Shown: in pieces, positions 8,528 through 18,402 of the stretch | Position numbering within the stretch: the stretch's first letter is position 1 | Layout: every line of letters starts with the position of its first letter | Assembly (NCBI GenBank): GCA_007693505.1 | Contig: REDL01000124.1 | Span: forward strand, 1-64,000 | Length of the DNA: 64,000 bases | Direction: 5' to 3' | Source of the DNA: Desulfovibrionales bacterium | GTDB taxonomy: Bacteria > Desulfobacterota > Desulfovibrionia > Desulfovibrionales > Desulfonatronaceae | Position numbers and translations under genes: made by a program | Notes under the pieces: model-generated | Database searches by the model: none | Told to the model about the DNA's origin: nothing | Seen by the model: the letters and a program-made list of their open reading frames with translations, nothing else

Positions 8528-10305
8528 CAATACCCCTCGTCCAGCATGGAAGAATAAAACATAAGCTCCTTGGGGTGGCGACGAAAAATACTGTCCTTGA
8601 CCAGCTTGTTGTTGCGACCCACGGTTTTGCTGGCCAGAACGTCCCTGAGCAGGGATTTGCATTCCTCCATGGTTGCCTGGCGGATAATGTGCTTGATCAC
8701 AGGTACAGCCTGCGGATTCATGCTCAGACAGTCCACATGCATGCCCATCAACACCGGAATGCAGTAGGGATCCGCAGCCATTTCCCCGCAGATGCTCACC
8801 TCGATTCCAGCCCGATGGCCGGCATCCACCACATACTTGATCATCCGAACCAGAGCAGGGTGCAAGGGCTGGTAGAGGTAAGAGACAAAGGAGTTGGTTC
8901 GGTCGATTCCCAGGCTGTACTGGATCAAATCGTTGGTCCCGATGCTGAAAAAATCCACCTCGGTCGCCAGAATATCCGCCGTGATCATGGCCGAGGGCAG
9001 TTCGATCATGATCCCCACGGGCATCTCCGGATTATAGGGCAACCCTTGTTGCTTCAGTTCCATCTGCACACTGTGCAGTACGGATTTGACCTGTCGCAGC
9101 TCGCCCAGACCGGAAACCATGGGAAACATCAAGGAAATGTTTTCATGGACACTGGCCCGCAATATGGCCCGCAGTTGGATGCGAAACAGGTCCAGATGGT
9201 GCAGGCAAAAACGGACCGCCCGCATGCCCAAAGCCGGGTTCGCCTCATCCAGTCCACCGAAATGGTTCATGAACTTGTCCGAACCTACGTCAAGAGTCCG
9301 CAGCACGACCTTGCTGGGATACATGATCGACGCCAAGTCCTGATATTCTTCCAGCAATTGTTCTTCTTCCGGCAACTTCACCCGGTTCAGGTAGGAGTAT
9401 TCGGTTCGATATAAGCCGACCCCCTCTCCCCCATTGCCCAGTACCGAGGAAACCTCCTCCAGTAGTTCAATGTTTGCGAATACCTTGACCCGATACCCGT
9501 CTATGGTTTCCGCGGGCAAGTGGCTGGAGCGAATAATACCGGCCTGATATTCCTCGAACTGGTATTTCAGGTCCGTGAAGCTGGCGAGCTCATCTTCGTC
9601 AGGCTCGATAATTATCCGGCCTTGCAAGCCATCGATGATGATCAATTGCCCGTCCTGGATGGTTTCCTCAAGGTCGGCAACACCGACAATGGCTGGTATT
9701 TGCATGGCCCTGGCCAGGATGCCGGTATGCGAGGTCTTGCCCCCGGTAACTGTGGCGAAAGCCATGATCTTGCCGACTTCCAGCTCAATCGTATCCGCTG
9801 GGCTGAGATCGTGGGCCAGGAGGATGATTCGCGTGTTGATGGAACGCAGGCTGTTTCCGGACTCCCCAAGGAGATATTGTTGGACCCGACCGGCCACAAG
9901 GCGTACGTCCTGGATGCGTTCCCGGATGTAGACATCCTCGATGCTGCGAAAAACAGCTTCAATGTCCGCGACGGCCTTCTCCAGAGCCCACTCGGCATTT
10001 AACTGCATGTCCCGGATGTACGCCTTGGCGGACTCCAACAGCTTTGGGTCCTGGAGCATCATGATGTGCGATTCGATAATCCGGGCGTGTTCCAACAACT
10101 CCGCCGGCACACGGCTCTGAATGGTTTCGAGCTCCGCCAAAGCCTGGGAAAAAGCCTGCTCCACCCGTACCAGTTCGCTCTGGACATCGTTGTCCGGAAT
10201 ATTTTGACGAGGAATGTTGCGCCCCCTGCCGCGATTTAAGAAATACGCTCGGCCCAGGGCCACCCCGGTGGAGACGGGAATCCCCTGGAGAACATGCCTG
10301 TCCAC
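8527..10305 (-). CDS. ptsI: PTS enzyme I (PEP-protein phosphotransferase)
   Basis: 592 residues, full length. It takes phosphate from PEP onto a histidine and passes it to HPr. The phosphorylated residue is His193 in GGKTSHTGILARAM, and the PEP-binding barrel carries the conserved SICGEMAA cysteine near the C-terminus. The start is GTG and overlaps the HPr stop by one base (TAGTG). It is encoded together with HPr and an EIID, but no EIIA, EIIB or EIIC is in the window, so a regulatory role is as likely as sugar uptake. Confidence 0.95.
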   Translation of the reverse strand: MDRHVLQGIPVSTGVALGRAYFLNRGRGRNIPRQNIPDNDVQSELVRVEQAFSQALAELETIQSRVPAELLEHARIIESHIMMLQDPKLLESAKAYIRDMQLNAEWALEKAVADIEAVFRSIEDVYIRERIQDVRLVAGRVQQYLLGESGNSLRSINTRIILLAHDLSPADTIELEVGKIMAFATVTGGKTSHTGILARAMQIPAIVGVADLEETIQDGQLIIIDGLQGRIIIEPDEDELASFTDLKYQFEEYQAGIIRSSHLPAETIDGYRVKVFANIELLEEVSSVLGNGGEGVGLYRTEYSYLNRVKLPEEEQLLEEYQDLASIMYPSKVVLRTLDVGSDKFMNHFGGLDEANPALGMRAVRFCLHHLDLFRIQLRAILRASVHENISLMFPMVSGLGELRQVKSVLHSVQMELKQQGLPYNPEMPVGIMIELPSAMITADILATEVDFFSIGTNDLIQYSLGIDRTNSFVSYLYQPLHPALVRMIKYVVDAGHRAGIEVSICGEMAADPYCIPVLMGMHVDCLSMNPQAVPVIKHIIRQATMEECKSLLRDVLASKTVGRNNKLVKDSIFRRHPKELMFYSSMLDEGY

Positions 10306-10589
10306 TAGCGCTCCTCTTCAAAACGGTTCAGAAACAGCTGCTCGAGCCGTTCCAGGGCGAGCTGGGCATCCTGCCCCTGGGCTTTCAATTCCACGGCGCA
10401 ACCGGGTCCCAGAGCCAGAGTCAACAAATCGAGAATACTTTTGGCATCCACCTCCTGTTCCTGGGAGAGCAACGTAATCCGCGCGGAATACTTTTGGGCC
10501 TCCCGGGCCAGGCGCGCCGCTGGCCGGGCATGCAGCCCCAGTTCGTTGGCCACGAACACCTTTCGACTCACCACATCAAGTGCATCCAT
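10305..10589 (-). CDS. ptsH: PTS phosphocarrier protein HPr
   Basis: 94 residues from the ATG at 10589. The active-site motif LGLHARPAARL puts the phosphohistidine at His20. The regulatory serine region reads DAKSILDLL (Ser51), which resembles the HPr-kinase target. The frame stays open far upstream, but that part overlaps the EIID gene and is not conserved. No strong ribosome-binding site is seen, so the exact start is less certain than the identity. Confidence 0.92.
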   Translation of the reverse strand: MDALDVVSRKVFVANELGLHARPAARLAREAQKYSARITLLSQEQEVDAKSILDLLTLALGPGCAVELKAQGQDAQLALERLEQLFLNRFEEER

Positions 10590-10702
10590 ACTTCCGTCAA
10601 CCTGATTTGGAGGTTTATTCGGCGGTGTATCTGGTTTACACCAGAGAAACACTTCCTTGTCGCATCTGCAGCACTCTGCTTCCTCATCTGATGTCTTCAG
10701 TC

Positions 10703-11485
10703 TCACATACCTCCATTCCAGGTACCCCAGAGTCCAATCCAGAGCACAAGAATGGCCGGTACAAACCAGAGCCGAGAGATGCGGAACCAGAATGAACCGA
10801 GTACGCTCAACAGAACCGCCGTGGTCCAAAAGATCCAGGACCACCAAGGTTCGCCGACATGACCCAGCTCCGGCCAGAGCAGCCACCATAGCATCAACAG
10901 CAGACCGGCATTGATCAGCTTGATCCGCTGGCTCCAATCGATGAGATTCCAGCGTTTCAAGCGGCTTAAAAACCCGATGCCTTCGCGGTAGCCACAAATA
11001 AACGTCATCAACTTGAAGAGTTGTACGCCCAGAAAGCAAAACATGAGCCACAGCCAGGCAACCCCGATCCATCCCGCGACAAGCAGCAGGGTCAACACAA
11101 GAACGCAAAAAACCAGCAGTGCCCCGCTGAAAAATGAATCACCCAACGCCGAAAGTGTGTAGGTGGTCGTGTTTTTGACCCGCAGCAACATGGGCGCCGG
11201 AAAGACGCCCCTGGAAATGTCCCGCTCCAAAGAGAGAAAAATACCCGCCAAAAGCGGTGTCCAGAAGGGATGGGTGTTGTAGTGCTGCAGTGCGCGTCGA
11301 CGGGCCTTCTGCAGTTCTCGGGTATCCCGATGAATGCGGCGCAACCCTGGATCAAGGGTCAACGCCAAGCCGACATTTTGCATGCCCCGGGTATTGTAGT
11401 TCGCGCCAACAGTATATGTACGCAAAAAAATCGCCAGCATGTCCCGAAAGCTGGGATTCGGTGGTCGCGTCTCCGAAGTGCTCAT
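10703..11485 (-). CDS. PTS mannose-family EIID component, without partners nearby
   Basis: 260 residues. The sequence matches EIID of the mannose/fructose/sorbose family: an N-terminal cytoplasmic part (NYNTRGMQNVGLALTLDPGLRR, then HYNTHPFWTPLLAGIFLSLE) and hydrophobic C-terminal segments. EIID normally works with EIIC in the membrane and with EIIAB. None of these is adjacent; rsmI lies upstream and ptsH downstream. The start overlaps the rsmI stop by four bases (ATGA), which indicates coupled translation. It may pair with an EIIC encoded elsewhere or have a regulatory role. Confidence 0.85.
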   Translation of the reverse strand: MSTSETRPPNPSFRDMLAIFLRTYTVGANYNTRGMQNVGLALTLDPGLRRIHRDTRELQKARRRALQHYNTHPFWTPLLAGIFLSLERDISRGVFPAPMLLRVKNTTTYTLSALGDSFFSGALLVFCVLVLTLLLVAGWIGVAWLWLMFCFLGVQLFKLMTFICGYREGIGFLSRLKRWNLIDWSQRIKLINAGLLLMLWWLLWPELGHVGEPWWSWIFWTTAVLLSVLGSFWFRISRLWFVPAILVLWIGLWGTWNGGM

Positions 11486-12348
11486 GCTTTTTCCGGGAAG
11501 GATGCGGATCCTGGCCTGGAGAGGGCCATCAAACGGGCATAGATTTCCTTGGAAGACCACCCGTGAACCTTGCCTGCGACCCGTGCGGCCACTTCCTTTG
11601 GGGGGCCGAATCGCGCTTCCTTGGTCAGAAGTTGGTCCACTTCCGAGTCCAAGGTCTTGGGTGGAGCGCTGGGAGGACCAATCAAGACGGTCATCTCACC
11701 GCGATGATCCCACTGCATGTCATCATGGGCCTCCAATCGCCCTTGGATAATCTGCTCATGTTCCTTGGTCAATTCACGGGCGAGACAGAGTTCTCGGGGT
11801 CCAAAACACTCCAGGGCGATGCGCAGGGTTGCTCGCAAACGGGAATTCCGTTCGAAAAAAACCAGGGTCGTCGTCATGTCGGCCCAGGCATGAAACAATC
11901 GCCGTTGGCCTCCAGGCTGGCGAGGCAAAAAACCGAGAAAGGTAAATGGAGAGGGGGGGAGACCGGAGGCGCACAGGGCAGCCACAGGAGCGCATGGCCC
12001 CGGAACTGGGGAAACGAGGAATCCGGCGGTTCGACAGGCTCGGACCAATCGATAGCCGGGATCACCGATCAGGGGGGTGCCGGCATCGGAAATCAATGCC
12101 ACGCTGTTACCCAGCTTCAACGCTTCAAGAACCGAAGGAATGCGGTCCTCTTCGTTATGTTCGTACAAACTGCGCATCACTCCGCTCGGAACGATCCCGT
12201 GACGTTGAAAAAACAATCCAGCCCGGCGGGTGTCTTCGGCCAGAATCAGGTCGGCATCCTGGATGACCTTGTGAGCCCGAGGCGAAAAATCACCAGGGTT
12301 GCCAAGGGTTCCGGCCACGACCCAGAGCCTGGGGGAAGGAAAAGGCAT
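11482..12348 (-). CDS. rsmI: 16S rRNA C1402 2'-O-methyltransferase RsmI
   Basis: 288 residues, tetrapyrrole-methylase fold. It 2'-O-methylates C1402 in the 30S decoding centre. Family motifs visible are [15 protein letters not shown] (N-terminal strand), ILAEDTRRAG, and SDAGTPLIGDPGY (SAM site). The start at 12348 is placed where the family N-terminus begins; GGAG lies about 10 bases before it. This makes a 59-base overlap with the end of yraN. The frame is open further upstream to 12432, but that part has no family similarity. Confidence 0.92.
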   Translation of the reverse strand: MPFPSPRLWVVAGTLGNPGDFSPRAHKVIQDADLILAEDTRRAGLFFQRHGIVPSGVMRSLYEHNEEDRIPSVLEALKLGNSVALISDAGTPLIGDPGYRLVRACRTAGFLVSPVPGPCAPVAALCASGLPPSPFTFLGFLPRQPGGQRRLFHAWADMTTTLVFFERNSRLRATLRIALECFGPRELCLARELTKEHEQIIQGRLEAHDDMQWDHRGEMTVLIGPPSAPPKTLDSEVDQLLTKEARFGPPKEVAARVAGKVHGWSSKEIYARLMALSRPGSASFPEKA

Positions 12349-12694
12349 CGGGAATGTGCTCCAATCGGTATCCCTGCTTTGTGCGAACCACCGCGACAAC
12401 GTCGAATCGGCAAGGACGTTTCCACCAGTCACGCTGACTAAGGTAGAAGCTGGCGGCCCGGGCCAGTTTGGTGACCTTGGAACGGGTCACGCTCTCGGTC
12501 GGGGATGTGCGGGCAACGTCTGCCCTGGTTCGAACTTCCACAAAGACAACGGTATCCCGGTCCAGGCAGACCACATCCACTTCTCCGGCCCGACAACGCC
12601 AGTTACGCTCCAGAATCTGGAAGCCCAATGTTTCCAAAAGCTGAACTGCGGCGTCCTCTCCGGCTTGGCCTTGGATCAGATGCCCGGCAACCAT
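12290..12694 (-). CDS. YraN family protein (UPF0102, nuclease-like fold)
   Basis: 134 residues. It has the restriction-endonuclease-like core of the family: [17 protein letters not shown], then [17 protein letters not shown] and VVFVEVRTR, where D and ExR match the catalytic-type residues. The biochemical role of the family is not settled. It overlaps rnhB by 19 bases and rsmI by 59 bases. The neighbourhood rplS-rnhB-yraN is a widespread arrangement. Confidence 0.9.
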   Translation of the reverse strand: MVAGHLIQGQAGEDAAVQLLETLGFQILERNWRCRAGEVDVVCLDRDTVVFVEVRTRADVARTSPTESVTRSKVTKLARAASFYLSQRDWWKRPCRFDVVAVVRTKQGYRLEHIPDAFSFPQALGRGRNPWQPW

Positions 12695-13359
12695 AGTTGT
12701 TCCGGAAGTTGCCCTGAACGGTGCTTCGGAAGCCCCTCCTGGCCCACACCTCTTCCAGGCGTAACCCCCTTGAAGGTCCGCCGATGAACCGGAGTCGGAC
12801 CGTGGCGACGCAGGGCCTCCAGATGCCGGGCAGTGGGATAGCCTTTGTGGATCGCAAAGCCATAGCCGGGATGACGGCGGTCCAAGGCGGTCAGGAGTTT
12901 GTCGCGAAACGTCTTGGCCAATATTGAGGCCGCGGAAACAGCCGGAACCGTGGCATCCGCCTTGATGCGTGCTTGTTGCGGCAGGTCGAGCGGGATCCGA
13001 TGCGGTCCATCAATGATCAATGCTTCCGGGGAAACCTTCAGCGTGCGAACCGCCCGAGCCATGGCCAGCAGGGAGGCGCGCAGGATATTTACCCGCTCGA
13101 TTTCCCGCGGCCACGCCAGCCCCAGTGACCAGCAAAGGGCCTGCTCTCGGATGGCCAAAGCCATCCGCTCTCGTGCCTCAGCCCGGATTTTTTTGGAGTC
13201 CGTCAGGCCAGGCACGTCATGCGCAGCAGGAAGAATCACTGCGGCAGCGACCACTGGCCCAGCCAAACACCCCCGACCGGCCTCGTCCACTCCAGCAGTC
13301 AGAACGTGGCCGAGCGGCGCATGCACTCCGGACATGGACCGTCGTATTGGTCCAGACAC
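12676..13359 (-). CDS. rnhB: Ribonuclease HII
   Basis: 227 residues. It cuts the RNA strand of RNA-DNA hybrids, mainly single ribonucleotides in DNA. The catalytic signature [19 protein letters not shown] lies near residue 23, with the further acidic residues of the type-2 RNase H fold downstream (IIDGPHRIP). The start shown is a GTG eight bases after rplS; an ATG at 13335 is an equally possible start and keeps the whole domain. It overlaps yraN. Confidence 0.94.
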   Translation of the reverse strand: MSGPIRRSMSGVHAPLGHVLTAGVDEAGRGCLAGPVVAAAVILPAAHDVPGLTDSKKIRAEARERMALAIREQALCWSLGLAWPREIERVNILRASLLAMARAVRTLKVSPEALIIDGPHRIPLDLPQQARIKADATVPAVSAASILAKTFRDKLLTALDRRHPGYGFAIHKGYPTARHLEALRRHGPTPVHRRTFKGVTPGRGVGQEGLPKHRSGQLPEQLWLPGI

Positions 13360-13367
13360 GAGAAACG

Positions 13368-13721
13368 TTAATTGTCCCAGGCGTTCTTGGACTTGATTCG
13401 ACTGGCCTTGCCCCGTAACTTGCGCAGGTAGAATATCCGGCTACGACGAACCCGGCCTTCGCTGAGAACGTCAACACGTTCGATGAAGGGAGAGTGCAAA
13501 GGAAAAATCCGTTCAACACCAACACCATCGGACATTTTGCGGACGGTGAACGTGGCGTTGGTGGTGCCGCGATGCCTGCAAAGCACCACGCCCTCAAACA
13601 TCTGAATCCGTTCCTTGTCACCCTCGATAATCCGCACGTGGACCTTGACCGTATCCCCCGCCTTGAACGGTGGGATATCCATGCGCATCTGGGAATATTC
13701 AATTTTTTTCATCAAATCCAT
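13368..13721 (-). CDS. rplS: 50S ribosomal protein L19
   Basis: 117 residues. L19 sits at the 30S-50S interface. The family core is clear ([20 protein letters not shown], then [15 protein letters not shown]). AAGGAGAG lies 7 bases before the ATG at 13721; a second in-frame ATG follows three codons later. It is placed after trmD as in most bacteria. Confidence 0.97.
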   Translation of the reverse strand: MDLMKKIEYSQMRMDIPPFKAGDTVKVHVRIIEGDKERIQMFEGVVLCRHRGTTNATFTVRKMSDGVGVERIFPLHSPFIERVDVLSEGRVRRSRIFYLRKLRGKASRIKSKNAWDN

Positions 13722-13848
13722 GACCAGCTCTCCTTATAAGTCGAATAATAAATCTGCCTGGGCACGAACGCTGAAATCAGTCTCAGCGCCGTGCCGGGGT
13801 AGTGCGCGACAATTGCAACGAATCAGCTTGCAACCTGCCCTGACAGGA

Positions 13849-15132
13849 TTACCCATCATCACCCAGGATCCGATCCAGGATGATCGCCGCAGCTGCGCGT
13901 ACTGATAGGTGGTTGTAATTGCTGAGCATACGTACCGGACGCAACGCTCCGGCACACTGTTCCTGCACTTCCGGAGCCAAGCCGTATCCAGTACCCAGAA
14001 CCAAAAGCACCGGCTGGTCCTCCAGCAGTTCACGAACGTGCGAGAACGTCATACTACCACCCTCGCGAGCTGATGTGGCAACCAGCAGCGGTTGCCGACC
14101 ACAGTGCCGAGTAATGGCCTCCGACGCCTGCTCTAAATTGTCCACGATCCGCACCAAACGCAGGGCTTCCCCACGATCCGGATTCGCCACGGCTCCAGGT
14201 CCACGCAACCAGTGATCCAGCAAACGGATAGCCAGCTGTTGCTGGTCCTGCAAGGGAGTGCAGACGAAATATCCCCCGATACCGTAGGTACGAGAACAGC
14301 GGGCAATATCGTGGATATCCAGATTTGTCAAAGAAACCGCCCCGCTCTGGCCGAACTTGTTCAGGACCGGTGCGTGCACCAGAGCGATAAAGCAGTTCCG
14401 GGCCACTCGCGGCCGCATTTGCGACAATGCCCGAAGATTCCGTGTGTCCTCGGGTTTCAGTACCGCTTCACGGAGCAGATCCGGGCGCAGTTCCAAAGTG
14501 GTGCGCAGGGCCTCCTTGCGACGCCACGCGGCTATTCGGGCGTGATCCCCGGAAAGCAACACTTCCGGTACGCGAACTCCCTCGAAGATCTCGGGCCGCG
14601 TATAGTGCGGATATTCCAAGACGCCGTGGACGAAACTTTCCTCGGCAAACGATTCCTGGTGTCCCATGAAGCCTGGAAGGAGGCGGGAAACCGCTTCAAT
14701 GACCTGCAGTGCCGGCGTCTCTCCGCCGTTGAGCACTACGCCGCCAACACTGATTGGCTCCACGGGAAAAAGGGATTCCAGGCGATGATCAATCCCTTCG
14801 TACCGCCCACAGATCAAGGTCACCGCCTGTTCCCCTGCCAGGGAACAGGCCAGTTCATGATTCAGGGGGCGGCCTTTCGGGCAGAGCAGAGCCATCCTGC
14901 CCGGCTCTGCCAACGAGCGCAGGGCCATTGCCAACGGTGGCAAGGTCATGACCATCCCCGGCCCGCCTCCGTAGGGACGGTCGTCCACGGTGCGGTGGCG
15001 ATCCTGGGAAAAGTCCCTGGGATTGACCAGCCGGATCGTGATCAACCCTTGTTCCAGTGCCTTGCCCAGGAGGCCGCAATGCAACACCGAAGCAAAAAAC
15101 TCCGGGAAAAGTGTGACAATATTGAATTGCAT
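13849..15132 (-). CDS. trmD: tRNA (guanine37-N1)-methyltransferase TrmD fused to a second SPOUT domain
   Basis: 427 residues, against about 240 for ordinary TrmD. Residues 1 to about 235 are TrmD: FNIVTLFPEFF, YGGGPGMVM, LICGRYEGIDHR and the knotted loop SVGGVVLNGGE; it makes m1G37 in tRNA. The remaining 190 residues start at about RNCFIALVHAPVLNKFG and carry LVLGTGYGLAPEV near the end, the pattern of the TM1570-like SAM-dependent RNA methyltransferase family (PF09936 as I remember it). The target of that domain is unknown. There is no stop or frameshift between the domains. It lies between rimM and rplS. Confidence 0.93.
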   Translation of the reverse strand: MQFNIVTLFPEFFASVLHCGLLGKALEQGLITIRLVNPRDFSQDRHRTVDDRPYGGGPGMVMTLPPLAMALRSLAEPGRMALLCPKGRPLNHELACSLAGEQAVTLICGRYEGIDHRLESLFPVEPISVGGVVLNGGETPALQVIEAVSRLLPGFMGHQESFAEESFVHGVLEYPHYTRPEIFEGVRVPEVLLSGDHARIAAWRRKEALRTTLELRPDLLREAVLKPEDTRNLRALSQMRPRVARNCFIALVHAPVLNKFGQSGAVSLTNLDIHDIARCSRTYGIGGYFVCTPLQDQQQLAIRLLDHWLRGPGAVANPDRGEALRLVRIVDNLEQASEAITRHCGRQPLLVATSAREGGSMTFSHVRELLEDQPVLLVLGTGYGLAPEVQEQCAGALRPVRMLSNYNHLSVRAAAAIILDRILGDDG

Positions 15133-15164
15133 GATTTGGCCCTGACAAAGAGCAAGCCTGTCGA

Positions 15165-15740
15165 TTACCCGCCGAGAACGTTCTTTCGGCGTTCCGTTGC
15201 GTTGTCCTCACCCAGATACAGCTCCAGCAGCCCTGGAGGTGGATCAATGCACGCGGTCTTGGTGTCTGTATCCAACGCCAAAATGAAGTTCGGATGAGCC
15301 GGGAACAGGACCTCCTTCTCGGCCGCGGTACGAATTGTCCAGACCTCTTGCCCGGCATTGATCGATACAGCGGTGATTCGCCCCAGGGATTCCTTGGATG
15401 GCAAAGCAACCTGCATGCCGACCAAGTCATGCAAAAAGACGTCTTCCTCGGAGACTCGCGGCAGGTCTTCGGGCCGAACCAGCAATTCGGCTCCGCGCAT
15501 CCGCTCCACCTCGTCCCTTCCCTGGATCTGTTCCAGGGACAGGAGTATCCGCCCATTATGGCTACGCTGAGAGACCACGCCGACCCGTCGGGCACGTTCT
15601 CCGGGTGCTCGCCGAAGATAAAGGCGGGAAACTTGGCTAAAAAAATCAGGGGAGTCCACGTGCATCTTGACGCTGAACTCCCCCTTCAAGCCGTGCGGCT
15701 TGATAATCTCGCCGACCAGGACCAATGATTGCTCTGGCAT
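15165..15740 (-). CDS. rimM: 16S rRNA processing protein RimM
   Basis: 191 residues from the ATG at 15740. The two-domain family is clear: VLVGEIIKPHGLKGEFSVK at the N-terminus and a PRC-barrel half (VFLHDLVGMQV, ILALD, LLELYLG). It helps 30S head assembly together with S19. The open frame extends 102 codons upstream over khpA, but that part is a shadow of khpA in another frame. AGGA lies about 10 bases before the start. Confidence 0.93.
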   Translation of the reverse strand: MPEQSLVLVGEIIKPHGLKGEFSVKMHVDSPDFFSQVSRLYLRRAPGERARRVGVVSQRSHNGRILLSLEQIQGRDEVERMRGAELLVRPEDLPRVSEEDVFLHDLVGMQVALPSKESLGRITAVSINAGQEVWTIRTAAEKEVLFPAHPNFILALDTDTKTACIDPPPGLLELYLGEDNATERRKNVLGG

Positions 15741-15837
15741 GTGCGCCAATCCTCGCTGATGTCCGACCAGCTCTTCGTCACCCTCGCCGCACTCCTGATC
15801 AAGCCCGGAGGCCCTCAACGCATCCGCCCCGATCAGT

Positions 15838-16068
15838 TTACTCGACAATTTCCAAGGCCACCCGCTTTTCGGCTTTGTTGGAAGCCGCGGCGAGAATCGT
15901 ACGCAGTGCCTTGGCCGTACGACCCTGCTTCCCGATGACTTTACCGAGGTCTTCCTTGGCCACACGGAGTTCCAGGACCGAAGACTGCTCTCCGTCAACC
16001 AGGGAAACCTGAACGGCTTCGGGATGATCCACCAGCGAGGTGGCAATGTACTCGATGAGTTCCTTCAT
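15838..16068 (-). CDS. khpA: KH-domain RNA-binding protein KhpA
   Basis: 76 residues. It is a single KH domain with the GxxG loop in [18 protein letters not shown], the typical KhpA pattern. In other bacteria KhpA pairs with KhpB/Jag and binds many RNAs. The start at 16068 fits the usual [10 protein letters not shown]-terminus and has AAGGGAG upstream; the 17-codon extension does not. It is located between rpsP and rimM, its usual place. Confidence 0.95.
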   Translation of the reverse strand: MKELIEYIATSLVDHPEAVQVSLVDGEQSSVLELRVAKEDLGKVIGKQGRTAKALRTILAAASNKAEKRVALEIVE

Positions 16069-16169
16069 AACAGCTTCACTCCCTTCCCAAAGCCTCTCCA
16101 GCGCCAGAGGCGACTCCATGGCTGCCCATGGAAGTCCTGGGCATCATCTGCTTCAACGTCGGGCAATCG

Positions 16170-16424
16170 TTATGGAGTAGGTTGATGAAAACCCACCTTG
16201 GTCAACAACGAGCGGACCGTATCCGTGGGTTTTGCGCCTTTAGCCATCCACTCCCGGACCTTGTCGGTGTCGATCTTGATTTCGTTGGGCTCTTTCATCG
16301 GATTGTAGTACCCTAGAAAATCCAAGGCGCGGCCGTCACGGCGGGTTTCGCTATCCAGGGCCACGATGCGGTAAAACGGCTTCTTCTTGGAGCCCATCCG
16401 GGTCAGTCTGATTCGCATTGCCAT
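16170..16424 (-). CDS. rpsP: 30S ribosomal protein S16
   Basis: 84 residues from the ATG at 16424 ([20 protein letters not shown]), the standard S16 N-terminus. AGAGGA lies about 8 bases upstream. S16 binds 16S rRNA early in 30S assembly. It is 83 bases downstream of ffh. Confidence 0.97.
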   Translation of the reverse strand: MAMRIRLTRMGSKKKPFYRIVALDSETRRDGRALDFLGYYNPMKEPNEIKIDTDKVREWMAKGAKPTDTVRSLLTKVGFHQPTP

Positions 16425-16507
16425 TGTTGCTGTCCTCTTTGCTGTTTGGTCGTACCTGTTGAGATGAAAAACATGCACCACATCACGGGACAATTCTCCA
16501 TGTGTGG

Positions 16508-17962
16508 TCACCGACGCTTTTTTTTGCGCCGCTCCTTCTTTTTCTTGGTCATGGAACGTGTTGCCGTGGCAGGCATTCCTGCCGGAAGACCTGGAGTTCC
16601 AGGACCGGTCGGCATTTTCAGCCCTCCGAGTCCACCGGTCGGCATCTTCATGGCGCCGGGCCCACCTCCAGCGGTCATTTTTTTCATCATTTTCTGCATC
16701 TGTTCAAAATTCTTCAGCAACGCGTTCACATCCTGAACCTTGACTCCGCTGCCTTTGGCCACCCGGAGTTTGCGTCCCGCATTCATCAGTTTGGGATTCT
16801 TTCGTTCCATGGGGGTCATGGAGTTGATGATCGCCTCCATCCGGCCCATCTCTTTTTCTGGCATCTTCATCTCGCCCATCTGCTTGCGCAAATCCCCCAT
16901 CCCCGGAATCAGCTTGAGCATGCCTTCCAGGGAACCGAGTTTGCGCAGACGGCGCATCTGGGTTCGAAAATCTTCCAGATTAAATTCGGCCTTCTGCATC
17001 TTTTGCTGCAGGGCCTCGGCTTCCTGCTGATCAATGGAGCCCTGGGCTTTCTCGATCAACGACAGGATATCTCCCATCCCCAGGATGCGAGAGGCGACCC
17101 GATCAGGATGAAACACCTCAAGATCGCTGGCTTTTTCGCCCATGCCCACAAATTTGATAGGCTTGCCGGTCACGGACTTGATGGACAGTGCCGCGCCACC
17201 TCGGGCGTCGCCCTCCATTTTGGTCAGCACGACTCCGGTCAGATCCAGCCGTTCATCAAACGAGACCGCCACATTGACCGCGTCCTGGCCGGTCATGGCA
17301 TCGGCCACAAAAAGGATTTCCTGAGGGCTGACAGCCTGTTTGATGGCCGCGAGTTCATCCATCAACGGCGCATCGATATGCAATCGGCCAGCGGTGTCCA
17401 CCAGAACCACGTCCAGCCCTTGACGCACAGCCTCGTCACGGGCCTGAAGGCAAATATCCACGGGGCGCATTTCCGGAGTGGACGGGAAGGCCGGCACGTC
17501 CAGCTGGGAGGCCAACTTGTGCAGCTGGTCGATGGCCGCAGGGCGATAGACATCCGCGGGCACGAGATACGGTGTGCGTTTCATCCGCCGCAAATGCAGG
17601 GCCAACTTGGAGGCCGTGGTGGTCTTTCCTGATCCCTGCAGCCCCACCAGCATGATCACCGCCGGGGGCTTCCCCTGAAGTTGCAACCCCAGGTGTTCAC
17701 CGCCGAGCAGCTCAATCATTTCGTCATGGACGATTTTGACCACCTGCTGGCCGGGAGTCAGGCTGGAGAGTACATCCTGGCCCATGGCCCGCTCCCGAAC
17801 CCGATCCACAAAGTCCTTGACGACCTTGAAATTGACATCTGCCTCCAGCAGAGCCAAGCGCACTTCGCGCAAACCCTCCTGGATGCTTTTCTCATCCAAA
17901 CGGCCGTGACCGCGGATTTTTTTGAAAACGGACTGTAGACGATCCGCGAGACTGTCGAACAT
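16508..17962 (-). CDS. ffh: Signal recognition particle protein Ffh
   Basis: 484 residues. It is the SRP GTPase that binds signal sequences at the ribosome and docks on FtsY. The N domain is followed by the G domain with [15 protein letters not shown] (P-loop), [10 protein letters not shown] and [11 protein letters not shown]. The C-terminal M domain is methionine-rich (MQKMMKKM) and extends into a Gly/Pro/Met stretch and a very basic tail. The start MFDSLADRL at 17962 is the family start; nine extra codons upstream are not. It is the first gene of the rpsP-trmD-rplS cluster. Confidence 0.97.
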   Translation of the reverse strand: MFDSLADRLQSVFKKIRGHGRLDEKSIQEGLREVRLALLEADVNFKVVKDFVDRVRERAMGQDVLSSLTPGQQVVKIVHDEMIELLGGEHLGLQLQGKPPAVIMLVGLQGSGKTTTASKLALHLRRMKRTPYLVPADVYRPAAIDQLHKLASQLDVPAFPSTPEMRPVDICLQARDEAVRQGLDVVLVDTAGRLHIDAPLMDELAAIKQAVSPQEILFVADAMTGQDAVNVAVSFDERLDLTGVVLTKMEGDARGGAALSIKSVTGKPIKFVGMGEKASDLEVFHPDRVASRILGMGDILSLIEKAQGSIDQQEAEALQQKMQKAEFNLEDFRTQMRRLRKLGSLEGMLKLIPGMGDLRKQMGEMKMPEKEMGRMEAIINSMTPMERKNPKLMNAGRKLRVAKGSGVKVQDVNALLKNFEQMQKMMKKMTAGGGPGAMKMPTGGLGGLKMPTGPGTPGLPAGMPATATRSMTKKKKERRKKKRR

Positions 17963-18402
17963 GAAGAATCCAGGGTTGTTGCTTCGCAAGACAAAAACGA
18001 AAACATATGCAAATATCGGACAGCCAGTGCAGAGTCAACCGCCTGTGCCGGTCGGGAGCAAAATTTCCTTCTTTCTCCTTCGGCAAGCCCATTTTCCGTA
18101 CGTATCAAGGTTACTGAAATGGCTCCACACATGGGACATGCCTGCAAAGATCGTGAAGTGCATTTTTCTATTTTTTGTGATCGGACCTTGCTAAAAAATA
18201 CGTTTTTTGCAAGATTCTCACCGCACAAACGGACATGCACGTACTGGCACATAGCGGCCTTCCCGAGACAGCAACAAGGCGTGACAACAAAAATTGCATG
18301 TTCGGCATCTCTCTTGCTTAGATGATCTGTTCGGCGACCTCGCGCCAACATGTTACCACGGTTTTTGTTTATATCCCATAACTCTTGCTCGGAGGACCCC
18401 CA
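17963..18402. other. Divergent intergenic region between ffh and the ABC importer
   Basis: These 440 bases hold no gene I can support. They must contain the divergent promoters for ffh and the importer. A bulged hairpin lies at 18188-18212 (TTGC, bulged T, AAAAAA, loop TACG, TTTTTTGCAA). I looked for a thiamine, purine or molybdenum-cofactor riboswitch and for the SRP RNA and recognised none. Confidence 0.6.

Noticed and set aside
12348-12432. A longer RsmI starting at 12432
   Set aside because: The 28 extra residues have no family similarity, and yraN coding on another frame explains the openness.
17963-18402. A riboswitch or the SRP RNA between ffh and the importer
   Set aside because: No thiamine, purine or molybdenum-cofactor motif and no GGAAG tetraloop-type SRP core was found on either strand.
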